From the NCBI GenBank assembly GCA_026545765.1, contig CM048844.1:61118545-61182544 (forward strand): a DNA stretch of 64,000 nt, written 5' to 3'. This stretch comes from Plantago major. Its lineage: Eukaryota > Streptophyta > Magnoliopsida > Lamiales > Plantaginaceae. Positions 34,217 through 46,340 of this stretch are shown here, piece after piece. The notes under the pieces are model-generated. The model searched no databases, was not told the DNA's origin, and worked only from the letters and a program-made list of their open reading frames with translations. Made by a program: the position numbers and the translations under genes. The first letter of the stretch is position 1; the number at the start of each line of letters is the position of its first letter.

Positions 34217-36735
34217 TTAGGTACTCATACCAACAATGGAACCATCTGGACTAAAGAATCTTCCAGTAGGAATCCATTTTTGAATGAATTTCTTAGGAAC
34301 ATTCTTTTGTCTAACAGGAACATAAGGAGGAATTCTAGTTAAATGATTAGTATCATTGTTATTAAGAACAATTTTCTTCCTTGGTGTGTTCCTTGGTGCT
34401 CCATTTGGTGCTTTCAGATACCTGTCAGGTTTCTGAGTCTGCTTCTCAGCAAACTTAGCTTTCCTAGCCAGATTTCTTCTAGCCCTGGCATTCAGATTTT
34501 CAGTGGCTTGATTCATCTTCCACTTCTGATAATTACTGTGAGCAATTCTAGCTTTTAACCATCGTTCTTGCTCTTGTTTGTACTCACGAGCAAGTTGTTT
34601 CCCGATGACTTTATAGCCAATACCATTCCGAGCACCTGGTTCTATCTGAGATCTTTTCTCAGCAGCTTTGCTAGTCTCTGGGTAATCTATTTTCTTTCCA
34701 GAAAATGTGACATAGGAGAATTTGTCAGCTCCTGCAATTTTTTCTTTCTGAGAGACATAGCACTGTGGGTGATTACACTTTTCAGTGTTATGTTTCTTTT
34801 CAGAAATATTCCCAACAGATTTATTTTGAACTTGTTTTTTCCACAAAGGTTTGGTCGCAACTGCCTTTCCTTTGTCAACAACCTTAGCTTTCTGACCGAT
34901 ACTGTAGGTTGTTTGGGAACCACCTTGTCGAAATCGACAAATGTTCTTCTTTCATCACTCTTATTCAGAGTGGTAGAACTATCTGTCTGTGTGTCCAGCC
35001 CAAGTCCTCTCTTTTCTGAAGGATCTCTTAAATAAGATTGTACTTCAGTAAGAGTGTCATTAGCTTTGGCATAGGATTGAAAAGATAGTTCTTTCTTTTT
35101 GAGTTCTTCATTCTCAGAAAGAAGATCTTCACATTTCTTTTGAAAATTGGCCAATGCTTCTTCATGTGACTTTTCGCCTCGATATATCGAGCTTTGAGAA
35201 ATGCAATTTCAGCATCCTTTTCGTCAGATGTCTTGAGTAATTTTGAATTTTCCTTTTCAAGAGAATTCTTTTCTTCTTCAAATATTTCGGCTCTAGCTCG
35301 GACCATTAGAAACTCTCTTTCGTAGAGATCAAGCTCTCTTCTAAGATGTTCCAGATCTTTGATTCCTTCCTCATCACTTTCATATGTATGACAAGAAGTA
35401 TGTGTTACCTCATCAGCCATTAGACAAGGTTCAATGTTGGAGATATCTAGAAAGATTTCTTCAGCCACTCCACACACTTCTTTCTTCTTTTGACCAAAGT
35501 TGATCACTTCATGAGAAACACCGCACATTTCTGGAGAAGGCAGTGTAGAATCATCTGAGTCTTCATCCTCAGAATCAGACTCAATGTCTAGAGCATCCAG
35601 TTGGAGTTGAATGTTTTTCCTTTCTTCAGTGAGCATAGCTCCCTGACTTCTGTTGAAGTTTCTTCTCTCTTTCTTGTCACCTGTCTTTAGTTTGTTGAAG
35701 GCAAGGCAATCCTTCTTGAAATGACCAGGTTTCTGACAATAGAAACAGATATCGTTTTCGATTTCTGCTTCCTCAGTACTAGATGCTTTTTGAGACGGCT
35801 TGTTCAGCGAGCTTTGCATATTTTTGTACTGGTGATAGTTTGAGCCTAGATGCTTTTTCAGCTTCTCTTTGGCTTTTCTTCTCTCTATTTCCCGACTGAC
35901 ATATTTTCTCATTTGCTTTACAGCAAGAGCATCCTCAGTCACCTCCTTGCCTTCCTTCTTTTCAGAAGTTCCTTGAGCAACTAGAGCAACATTCTGCAAC
36001 TTTTCAGTTGTTTGTTCTCTTTGAGTTGTCTCATAGTCAACAGTGGCAAGGTGAGAGAAAAGTTCCACTGGAGTGATATCTGGCATTCCTTGGTTAAAGT
36101 AGAAAAACTTTGTGTGCTCCCAGTTATGATTTAGACTTCTCATAATAGTCATAATATTTTCTGACTGGGTATATCTATTACTTTCACCAAGTGCAGCCAT
36201 GTCACTCATAAGTGTTGTAAACCGAAAATCTAGTTCTTTAAGAGTCTCTGTGGGACCTTGTTTAAAGTTTTAAAAATTTGAGATTCCAAACTTCGAACTT
36301 ATTTTCCCTTCGTTTTCTCAGTGCCAGCACAAATTTCTTCAATCAGTTGCCAGGCCACTTTCGCCGTTTTTGCACCCCACAGTTTACACATTATGTGCTC
36401 TGGAGTTGAACGTATGATGATATTACGAGCCTGACCATCCAGTCGATTTCTCTTGGCATCTTCCGACGTCCAGAGCTATCTGGGCTTTGGTTCGTAAATA
36501 ACTTGACTGGCAGATCTCCCACTGGTTGACGCATCTGTCTGTGAAGACCCATAGCATTGTTCTCTGTCTCTACCATTAGAAACCTCCATGACCTGCTTGA
36601 GTTGTTGAATAACTATTGGGCCATTCTTTATCACTTGATCATTTCGTCACTGATGGCTTCTAGGTGGAGCATCATGTAGTTCTTCCATTTCTCATAATTC
36701 TCTAGCTAGAGAATTGGGGCGTCACTTAATGACAT
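34217..36735 (-). pseudogene. gag: C: gag, broken
   Basis: Starts MSLSDAPIL at 36,735, about 105 bases from the PBS. The middle (36,209-35,028) is a long open stretch with the capsid-like part (LNHNWEHTKFFYFNQG, TPVELFSHLATVDYE), the zinc knuckle CFYCQKPGHFKKDC, an acidic segment and a coiled coil. The basic C-terminal part (34,846-34,217) ends IQKWIPTGRFFSPDGS plus a short tail and a stop codon at the same place as in B, with the protease region in the same frame beyond it. Several breaks. Confidence 0.88.
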
Positions 36736-36839
36736 CCTGCAGCAAACACACTAACCAAACAAATCAAGTGTAGGTGAAAAGCAGTTAGTGGGCACTTATC
36801 TGGGATCTAGGTTCAGTGCAGAAGGCTTGGGAACCTCCC

Positions 36840-36851
36840 GCTCTGATACCA
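36840..36851 (-). other. C: primer binding site for initiator tRNA-Met
   Basis: Reverse complement TGGTATCAGAGC, two bases inside the 5' LTR end. Confidence 0.93.
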
Positions 36852-36853
36852 CT

Positions 36854-38459
36854 TGTTGGTCCAGATAACGGCAAAGTAAAAGAATAGAGGGGGGGGGTGA
36901 ATAGTCTTTTAAAACTTTTGTCGATAAACACAGTTTCTCATATATCTGTGAGGATATCTGATACATAATTTCAGAGTGAGGAAGACTTTTCTGTGATAAG
37001 TGCACGTGCTCAGCAAGATAGGTGTAAATACTTTGCAAGGTAAATAAAGCAATTAATAAATGCAGAAAGTAAATAACACAAGTCTTTTTATAGTGGTATG
37101 TGAAGGTGGCGTAATCCTTCAATTAATCCACTTCGACCTTTCTCAGACCTAGAATCCACTAAGACAGATAATTGAGGTAACCTTATAAGTATCTTCTCTC
37201 CATTCCTAAATAAACTAGGTTCCCAACTAAGTGTTCCCCCTGAGTTATTCCCCGGCTTTCACAGCCAAGTACTTCCTGTACTCAGAAACCTCTTTCCTGG
37301 AGTTCTTCCTTAGTTTCCCAAACTAAGTACTTCCTGTACTCCACGCCAATTAAGGTGTTGGTTAAGGTAGTTTGTCAGGTGAGCTTCTTTTGTAACATGT
37401 TCAGTTATGCAGATAGCTCTGAGAATCAAGTATACTTAATACACTTTGCAATGTATGGTATCTTGTTTTTTTTTTTTTTTTACTGACCCAAGTCTATGAT
37501 AAATGTTCAAGAGATTGAATCTCAGATATCAAATCTTAATTCAACTCTTTCACAAATAGCAATGCTTGTTAAGGATCAGGACACTTAGAACTTTTGTGCT
37601 ACTTAGAATCAAGAGCTTTGGTCGCAACAGAAAGCTTGAAGGTAAGTAGTATGCTTGAGAGTTTTAAAGATAGCTTTGGTCTAATGTATGTTCTAAGGTG
37701 TGTTCTCAAGCAGTCTAAGTGTTGATATTTATAGATGAATTTGAGTGCCGTTTGAATAGTATCCGTTAGGCTTAAATCAAATTCAAACTATTGATATCTG
37801 AGTATAGTACCGTAGTACGTTTGTCTTGTTCTTCAGAAGCTATCGTTTTTGTTCAGACATTTCTGTCCGCGCATTCAATGCATAGTACTATACTTTGTCC
37901 TGTAGTGCCAACGGAACTATGCATTGTATCAGAGATCTTATACTATCAGAGTTCTCTGAAGCTTTGCATGTCCTTTTCCAGAGATTATCACAACTCCAGA
38001 TACCACTTGTTGAAACAACTTGTTATAATATATGTCTTTTCAGAAACATAGTTTATGTCCAAGGTATCTGAGTGTAGATATCTGTGGGCACTTTCCTCAT
38101 TTCAGAAACCTTTTATTTCTCAGATGTCTTTTGCAACACTGTTTATTTAAAAACGCTTGTGTCTTCAAGATATTTGGTCATAGGTATCTGAAAACCCTTG
38201 TCTTTAGCAATCTTGTGCAGTCTTCAAATCTTCAAATCCGTTGAACTTTTCCTGCTGGATGCCTTCTTCTTGGTCTTCTTTAGAGGAATAAAAAATTACA
38301 TTCAGAGACTTAACATCCTATACAAGATTTGCTAGGCTATCATACTTAGTGAGTTTCCTCTTTTACAGCGTTCAAGTGAAGCAAGAGTACTAACCACCTT
38401 TCTGAGCTAAGATAAGTCATTAGGTTGTTGATCCAAAATCTAAACAGATAATCCTAACA
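36854..38459 (-). repeat. C: 5' LTR (1,606 bp)
   Basis: On the minus strand it runs TGTTAGGATTATCTG to GGACCAACA, with one TGTTAG unit. Hairpin I at 36,938-36,961 has one mismatch. About two ~52-bp repeats lie near 37,240-37,345. A 17-T run lies near 37,466. Confidence 0.93.
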
Positions 38460-39017
38460 GTATCTGAGACGAGAACTCATATACTAAAAGGTTGGGTAAA
38501 AGTGTCTTTTAAAGATTTCTGAGATGGGTACTCAGATATCTATGAGATCACAAAGTGAGGGGGAACACAAAATAGAAATGTGGTATAACTGTATTCAGTC
38601 AACCACACCTCTGATGTCTTGTATCTTTCCATTAATATGATAAGTTACACACAGTCTCTGAACTGACTATATAAGTCCAAAGACTGTCCCCCTAGTCACA
38701 GAAAAGAGATGTGATTCAGAAAGCTATTCGCCAAATTTCATTAATTGGGCACAATTACAATTACTGATTGTGATCATTGTTGTAGAAGCAAACATGACCC
38801 TTGATGAAATGGGCGTTTGATCTTAACTGACGAGATCAATTCTCGGTAAATTAGTGGACTGTAAAAACTCAGATGTGGCCCACTAAGCATTTAATGCAAA
38901 ATGATTTTTTACCCACGCCTATCTGCATTTGCACAGATACATATATACAAAATCAAATTGTATGTATATGTCTGCTGAGAGTACAATGCTATATATATAG
39001 GATTTTGGCAAAAGAAT
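38460..39017 (+). mobile_element. Element E: spacer fragment of an older copia copy
   Basis: This is + strand sequence between two minus-strand LTRs. It matches the pol-to-accessory spacer of A and B (GAGATGGGTACTCAGATATCT, then GTGAGGGGGAACACA, GATTGTGATCATTG) and ends at GGCAAAAGAATT just after CTATATATATAG (38,989-39,000). The fragment is cut on the left by C (GTATC) and on the right by D (GAATT). It is the oldest layer of the nest. Confidence 0.88.
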
Positions 39018-40695
39018 TGTTGGTCCAGATAACGGCAAAGTAAAAGACTGGGGGGGGGGGGTGAATAGTCTTTTAAAACTTTTGTCGATAAACACTGTTT
39101 CTCAGATATCTGTGAAGATATCTGATACTTATTTTCAGAGAGCGGAAGACTTTTCTGTGATAAGTGCACGTGCTCAGCAAGATAGGTGTAAATACTTTGC
39201 AAGGTAAATAAAGCAAGTAATAATATGCAGAAAGTAAATACACAAGTCTTTTTATAGTGGTATCTGAAGGTGGCGTAATCCTTCAACTAATCAACTTCGG
39301 CCTTTCTTAGACCTAGAATCCACTAAGACAGATAATTGAGGCAACCTTACAAGTATCTTTTCTCGATTCCTAATTACACTAGGTTCCCAACCAAGTGTTT
39401 CCCCTGAATTATTCCCCGGCTTTCACAGCCAAATACTTCCTGTACTCAGAAACCTTTTGAGCTATTCGTTAGTTTCCCAAACTAAGTACTTCCTACGCTC
39501 AGTAACCTTGGAGTTATTCCTTAGTTTCCCAAACTAAGTACTTCCTGTACTCCATGCCGATTAAGGTGTTGGTTAAGGTAGTTTGTCAGGTGAGCTTCTT
39601 TAATAACTTGTTCAGTTATGCAGATAGCTATGAGAATCAAGTATACTTAATACACTTTGCAATGTATGGTATCTTGTTCTTTACTGACCCAAGTCTATGA
39701 TAAATGTTCAAGAGAATGAATCTCGGATATCAAATCTTAATTCAACTCTTTCACAAATAGCAATGCTTGTTAAGGATCAGGACACTTAGAACTTTTGTGC
39801 TACTTAGAATCAAGAGCTTTGGTCGCAAAAGAAAGCTTGAAGGTAAGTAGTGTGCTTGAGAGAGCTTGTGTGAGAGTATTCAATGTTCTTGGTGTAAGTT
39901 CTGTGTGTTCTAAGGTGTGTTCTCAAGCAGTCTAAGTGTTGATATTTATAGATGAATTTGAGTGCCGTTTGAATAGTATCCATTAGGCTTAAATCAAATT
40001 CAAACTATTGATATCTGAGTATAGTACTGTAGTACGTTTGTCTTCTTCTTCAGAAGCTACCATTTTTGTTCAGACATTTCTGTCCGCGCATTCAATGCAT
40101 TGTACTATACTTTGTCCTGTAGTGCCAACGAAACTATGCATTGTATCAGAGATCTTATACTATCAGAGTTCTCTGATGCTTTGCACGTCCTTTTCCAGAG
40201 ATTATCACAACTCCAGATACCACTTGTTGAAACAAGTTGTTATAATATATTTCTTTTCAGAAACATAGTTTATGTCCAAGGTATCTGAGTGTAGATATCT
40301 GTGGGCACTTTCCTCGTTTCAGAAACCTTTTATTTCTCAAATATCTTTTGCAATACTGTTTATTTAAAAACGCTTGTGTCTTAGATATCTAGTCAAAGGT
40401 ATCTGAAAATCTTATCTTCAGCAATCTTGTGCAGTCTTCAAATCTTCAAATCCGTTGAACTTTTCCTGTTGGATGCCTTCTTCTTGGTCTTCTTTAGAGG
40501 AATAAAAATTATATTCAGAGACCTAAAATCCTATACAAGATTTTCTAGACTATCATACTTAGTGAGTTTCCTCTTTTACAGTGTTCAAGTGAACCAAGAG
40601 TACTAACCACCTTTCTGAGCTAAGATAAGTCATTAGGTTGCTGATCAAAATCTAAACAGATATTTCTAACAAAATATCTAACAAATTTCCTAACA
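39018..40695 (-). repeat. D: 3' LTR (about 1,678 bp)
   Basis: On the minus strand it starts with three TGTTAG units spaced 12 bases apart (40,695 inward), against two in B and one in A, C, F and G. It ends GGACCAACA at 39,018. Hairpin I is at 39,102-39,125 and is perfect. Three ~52-bp repeats lie at about 39,410-39,553. Confidence 0.92.
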
Positions 40696-40710
40696 AATTT
40701 CCCCCATTTT
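40696..40710 (-). other. D: polypurine tract
   Basis: Reverse complement AAAATGGGGGAAATT, identical to A and B, directly before the LTR. Confidence 0.92.
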
Positions 40711-41084
40711 GATCAGTCAACGATGACTATCTGACCTATTACAAATCTGGATGAGGAAACAATCCACCAATTAATCATTTCTTATGATCTTTCAATTCAT
40801 ATAATTAAGTGCAGAAAGTAAACATCAACCAAATCACAAGGTGTGATCTTTGCTAACAAGTTATCTTTTATAGATTGATATCTGCGAGTAGGTTCATCAG
40901 ATATGTTACAATGAAAGTTCAGATAACTTTTATAAGATAAAACAACAATAAGGTACAGTCAGCAAGATACAAAACATTACATAATAAATTAGGACAACAG
41001 GAGTAACCAAACTCCAAGTGAACATCCTAACAAACTAGTCTTCAAGTCTTCAAAATCTTCAAGTCTTCAAAATAGTTCCATGGA
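40711..41084 (-). other. D: 3' UTR
   Basis: Non-coding tail of D, closely similar to 21,901-22,255 of B. Nothing else is seen in it. Confidence 0.8.
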
Positions 41085-43570
41085 TCAATCTGCTAATTTC
41101 CTATCACCAAACCTTCTTATATCATCAGAGTAGTCATAGAGAAGAGTTCTGACAATCATCTCTGTGTCTCTGGCAAATCCACAAACTTCTTTGTAGGTTT
41201 TGGTAGGATTTTTCTTAACAAAATGCTTGACCCATAGATACTTTCCCCATATGCAGGCATGCACAATCTTGATATCTGATAGCTTGCAATAATCATATAT
41301 GATCCTCAGATATTTGATGTCACCCTTGTATTGTTCTTCATCCATGTAGAAGGACTCATAGGGTTCCACAAAAAAGTCTTGGCCTTGTGCCTGTTCCAAT
41401 TAGATTGGGAATTTTGTGCACATCTTCTGGCTTTCCGTAAGGACATTCATCAGAGAGGTCCTTCTTCATGGCTTTTATTCTGTTGATAACTTCAAAATCC
41501 AACCAGTTCTTGATGTGGCTGGTGTTCATCAAGAATGGTTTATCTTTTCTCCATGCCATGAGTTGTTTATGGATTGGTTCTGGAAACCTTGAATTTAGCA
41601 GTAAATGCTTGAGTTCCAGAATCCAGTAGCCATTTTTCTGATTTATGCACCTGTAGACAGAGGAGTTGTTGTCAGTCTTCACATGCTCAATTTTGGCTTC
41701 TTCTGGCCTGTGTGGAAGTTGACTTTTTCTCTTTTTAGCTCTTAGTCTATTCCTCCTTTGCCTTGAATTTTCCCTTGGAGGATTTCTTGAAGAGCCACTC
41801 TGTATAGACTTGGTATTTCCAGAGGGTGTTTTAGCTGCCAAAGGCTTTGCAGCTATGGGTTCAGTTAGGCTATCAATTTTTCTTTTTCTGTGAAGAGGAG
41901 CTTCATCTTCATCATCATCATCAAGATTAATTCTTGTGAAAGTTTTGCAGCCTTCTTCATTGCCCAGGGATTTGATTTGGCCTTCTTCTTCTTCAATCCC
42001 TTTTACTTGTCTTCTCCTTGGAGCCTTGGTACCCCTTGGAGGTTTTTGTGCCATGGCCCTTGTTACCATTGAAGTTCCTTCAGTTGGTTTCTGGGAAGTA
42101 GCTTGACTTGAGGAGGGCTCATTGATTCTGAGTAGTGGCTGGGAAGTTTTCTTGTTTCTTCTTCCTCTCTGAGCAGCACTAGCTCCAGATTTCTTCTTAT
42201 ATCCTTCTCCTTCTTCCCATTCCCCCTGACTTTGAGGTCCAGATTTGTACAATCCTTCCCCCTTAGTCATTGTTGGCTGACTAAGTCTCATAAAGGATTC
42301 TGAGAGAGACTCAAAATGTCCTTGTAAGTAGTTATAGGCAGTGACCAACTTCGGAAGTTCAGCTTTGAGCTCCTGATTTTGTTTGATAAGTTCATTTTCC
42401 TTATCAGTGAGCTCTGCCAATGGGCCTAGTATGGCATCTGCTTTTCCAGCAGTGTAACTTGCCTCATGAAAAGCTTTTTTAGCTAATGATACATCATCAT
42501 CCCTTACCATGCCTAGGTCTCTCTGAGCAGTAACCAGACCAGTTGTTCTCTGAGTGATGAGCTCAGTGAAGGTCTTCATCTCTGGAGGGACTGATGTAAT
42601 GGCGGCTTCATTTTGAGAAGATAACTCCTTATGCAGTTTAGACCGTACTTGAAATCTGGTTAAGTATTCACTGGAGTCGTGGATATTTGGCAGTTGGTTG
42701 AAGATTTCAGGAGCAATTTGATTCCTTTTCAGGTGAGAAATCACCAAATGCTCATTTCGGTGTTTTGCCAATTTCTTCTCTTCTTCATCATCTGAGTCAT
42801 CAGCCCAGTGATCTTCATCCTCTGGACATTTTCATGATTTTCTAGTCCAGCAACCATTTCAGAGATGGGCTTCTTTCCTTTCAGAGAGGAGGATGGTATA
42901 TCTTTTGATGGTGATGCAGCCTTAGCATCATGCTTTGCTTCAGATACTTCTTCAGTATCTAGCTCCTTAGCAATGGCATTTACAACATCCTGGAGCTCTT
43001 TGACCTCAGAGTAAGATACCGTTTCTTGCAAGTATTGATCTTGAAGCTTATTAAGCTTATCTCTGGATTTAACTAGCTCTTCTTGCAATTGAAGATGGAG
43101 ATGTTGTTCTTCTTCCAACAGATATTTGAGTTGAGCAGTTCTGGTTTGTGTATTCAATATCTTCTGAGTTGTTTCCTCAGAGTGCTCAACTACTTGTTCG
43201 GTAGTGTCCTTTTGTTGTTGGGAAGATGGATGGGTGGATTTCTGTGGAGATGGAGGAGGGGATTGTTGTGATGTCCTCTCAGTGTGCTTTTCAGCAGCTG
43301 AGGCATTCTTCCTCTGTGTAATCCCTCCTGTCCCTGGTGCAGGGGCATCATCCTCATCCTTCTTATCATCCTCATCCTTGTGATGGTCAGAAGGAGAATC
43401 TTCATAGTCATTCTCATCAGTCTCCTTCTCTTCTTCATCTTCAGAGATCAGATTGATCACTTCTGGAATGGTGATCATTTGCCCATTTACCTCATCTTGT
43501 TCAGAGGGTATGCATGGTAAGGTCTGGGGCAAAGTGGGCTTGAATGCCATCTGCATTCTGGTCTGACCAT
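41085..43570 (-). pseudogene. D: accessory gene, second half, broken
   Basis: From the right it reads a segment starting MAFKPTLPQTLPCIPSEQ, an acidic and Ser/Pro-rich part, and a coiled coil (LKYLLEEEQHLHLQLQEEL). It then has VISHLKRNQIAPEIF, ITQRTTGLVTAQRD and GKADAILGPLAELTDKE. The conserved C-terminal part has GYWILELKHLLL, ECPYGKPEDVHKIP, YLWVKHFVKKNPTKTYKEV and LLYDYSDDIRRFGDRKLAD. The intron-bearing part lies beyond the right boundary, so intron status cannot be read. It is one of the best preserved C-terminal halves in the window. Confidence 0.82.
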
Positions 43571-43978
43571 ATGTATGTTTTATTACTGTACTTGATCCAG
43601 GTAAAAGTGTCAGGAGCTCACCCTTACACCTTTTTTTTCAGTTGAGTAATTGACTGTGGTTTGGAGGAGGTTGCTAGTGGAGACAAGGTCGAATTATAGC
43701 AAGTAGTGGTGTTTCGAGAAGAGTCTTGTAATTTCTGAAACTGTAATAAGTCGAGATTTCTAAAATTGTATCTATTGTACTTGAGTTGTAGTTGCTCTGT
43801 TGTTGTACCACTCTTTCCAAAATGTTTTATAACTAAAATTGAGGCTTCGTCTTGGCGTGAGCCCATCTCACGATAGACGACCGGTCGCGCCAAAGTATTT
43901 TGGTTTTGGTGTGACACTTGATAGCAGTCGCATCCGTGAGAAGGGGAGGTTTTCTAGAGCAACCGAAAATGCTATGGC
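43571..43978. other. Unassigned sequence between element D and the gypsy-type element
   Basis: About 400 bases with no recognised protein or repeat. A 98-codon minus-strand ORF (43,624-43,917) matches nothing I know and I do not call it. Its right end (GAAAATGCTATGGC) is the target site of the next element and continues at 48,307. Confidence 0.5.
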
Positions 43979-45925
43979 TGTCACGCCCCTGACCTTTTTC
44001 ACTTCATAAGCATGTTTAAATATATCTTTAAGAAAATTTTAATATTTTGATATGTGTTATATACGTGGCCTTACTTATGAAAAAGATTAACTTATATTAT
44101 GTGACCGTAATTGAATTTTAATTGTTGTCGTTGATTTATATAGTTTTGGACCGGCTTGTTACTACTTTTAATTTTAACCGTTTTACATCCAAACGAGGTC
44201 CTATGAAAGAACGGACACTGTAAAATGAACCGTACGAATTTATAGTATTTGTTTAGTGGACCTTTTCGACTTTCGGGTCGTATTTGTAAAACCCGAAATA
44301 AGCAGGCTGGTGTAAATATTTTGAAAATCAAAATAATATATAAACTACATTTGATAATCTTGTTTGAGTTACACCGCCACACCGCCTCATTCCTTTTGCC
44401 TGCTAATGACATTTGTTTTATTTTGTTATGAGATTAGTCATTCATTGGAGGTATCACGTCTCACCGACTCAATCCACCACCATATACATTGATAAAACAT
44501 ATTTGCTTCTTACCAAGTCTTATCCCGGGGGAAAATCACATTGGCACACACTACTTATTCACGCTATTCACTGGGCAGGTTTTGATATAATTACTTCTAT
44601 TAACATTTCATTTGTCTAGCACTTGATCATTATCACGCTACACGTATATCATTCCTTCCTCACGAAATCAGACACACCAATTACACACACCTACCATCAA
44701 TACTTTATAATCAGCACTTGCAAGTAAAATCAATTAGGATGATTAATTATATGACTTCGTAGAGGATAGTGAATCGACCTGATGATATTCGGAGTTATGT
44801 CAGGGTGGTTTATCCCGAAACGATTGTACGGTTACTACTAGTAGCATGTTGGATGGTCGACGGTAAGTGTTTTTAGTATAACTCGTTATTTAGTATCTTT
44901 GTAAGTAATTTCGGTAACTTGTTGTTTGACAAATATGTGTGAATTGATATGATGCAAGCGTACGGGCTATGTATATGTGAATTATATTGTGGAAGTTGTT
45001 GATATGAAATGTGAAAGTAGACTGTGTTGTGCTATATATGAAATGTTATGTTCTGGAAATGATGAAAAGCTTAAAGTGATTGGTTGATGATACGTGATCG
45101 ATTGCTCCCATGTAGGATGGGATACGTGCAGTTGTGATCTGAAAATATAACTATATTCAGATAAAGTGTTAGCCGTATATATGTATATATGATTAGGTGA
45201 TTTGCATTCATAAGAGATAAGAGGATTACATGGTCATTGGCGACCTTGAGTCATGTGTTTTCCAGCTTGTCTGGATATCCAACACTGGTTGGACTCTGAA
45301 TATCCATCACTGGATGGACTCTGTATGAAATATAGAATTCTATGTACGGCTGGAATCTGTATAAATCTGTTATCGTGATCACGAATTACTCCTGGTAGTA
45401 ACAGAGCCATAGCAGACAAAGAAAATGACTAAGCACGTGTGCATTAGTATATAAATGTGAAAGATGTTGAATGTTTATAGTTGATATGTTGGAATATGAA
45501 GTGAACTGGTGTGATTTTGAAACTGTGAAATAAATGGAGTCACGTGTTCTGATTGTGAATATATGTGACTGAAAGTGATGTGTTTACCGGTGTTAAATGG
45601 CTTGTTGCCGGTTATTTTACTGGTTATTAAATAACCTGTTACTGATTATAGTTACTGAGCCTACAACTCATCCCAATTGCGATGTTTTTTTTTTATAGTT
45701 CTTGAAGAAAAGGACAAAGGAAAGAATTTAGCTGAGTAGAAGTTAAAGTCATCTATCCAAGGTCGGCCGGCTGGTTTCCAATGCTTCTCCCTCGGCTCGT
45801 CATCTGCATATCATTCATGAAAAGACTTTCGTTCTGTAAAAGCTTATTTACTGCATAAAGCTTCCGCGCGTCTAAATTATAATTTTACTGTCGGTAATTA
45901 TCTGTGAAGGTGATAGAGCGTCACA
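43979..45925 (+). repeat. Gypsy-type element: left LTR (1,947 bp)
   Basis: TGTCACGCCCC to GAGCGTCACA. Matches 46,341-48,306 along its whole length. Confidence 0.95.
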
Positions 45926-46340
45926 AGTTAGTGGTATCAGAGCCCCAGGTAAGGGTTCTGCTGATAGTACGCATAACATGTGCATGATGAGCCCGGGTAT
46001 GGGTTCTGCTGACAGTTGTTTGACACATGCATTAGATTAGAGCCCTAAGTATGGGTTCTGTAGACACATGCATCACAAGTGGTGTGGATTGTGAAACATT
46101 AAGATGCATTTATGATGTGTACATGTTTTCGAGGGAAAGGAACAGCCGAGCCAGAGTCACATTCACGTGCATCTTATTTGAAGCTAGGTGAGTTATGATC
46201 TACTTAATTGTTGAAAGTGATTATATGTTTAAAGTGTTGTTGTAATGTATGTCTTCAATGAAAACTTGTTACTTGAAAGTACGTAATCGTCTTTTACGCG
46301 AATAATTTCAGGGACGAAATTTCTTTTAGTGGGGGAGAAT
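45926..46340 (+). other. Gypsy-type element: internal region with PBS, three short repeats and PPT
   Basis: The PBS TGGTATCAGAGCC is at 45,932-45,944. Three imperfect repeats of about 55 bases follow, each with GAGCCC...GTATGGGTTCTG (45,941, 45,990 and 46,039 regions); the first overlaps the PBS end. The PPT is at 46,328-46,340. There is no ORF. Confidence 0.9.

Larger units (their letters stand above)
25572..38459 (-). mobile_element. Ty1/copia element C, 5' LTR to accessory gene, host of A
   Basis: Read on the minus strand: 5' LTR (38,459-36,854), PBS, gag, protease, integrase, RT, RNase H, spacer, accessory gene. It stops at 25,572 where A is inserted. The rest of C, including its 3' LTR, should lie left of the window beyond A. 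Its outer end at 38,459 abuts + strand sequence of element E starting GTATC, the expected target duplication. Broken, with several breaks. Older than A and B. Confidence 0.9.
39018..43570 (-). mobile_element. Ty1/copia element D: 3' part
   Basis: On the minus strand it holds the second half of the accessory gene, the 3' UTR, the PPT and the 3' LTR. The LTR outer end at 39,018 abuts GAATT of E. On the right, similarity to the family ends abruptly at 43,570, and no LTR or target duplication is seen there, so its 5' part is missing from the window. Broken. Confidence 0.9.

Noticed and set aside
40008-40288. Short + strand ORFs inside the minus-strand LTRs (also near 37,791)
   Set aside because: They recur only because the LTRs recur, and lie antisense in non-coding LTR sequence.
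43624-43917. 98-codon minus-strand ORF (MSHQNQNTLARP...)
   Set aside because: No known motif, no neighbouring parts and length within chance for AT-rich sequence.
44092-44631. Paired ORFs repeated at 44.1-44.6 kb and 46.4-47.0 kb
   Set aside because: Both lie inside the two LTR copies; repetition is explained by the LTRs.
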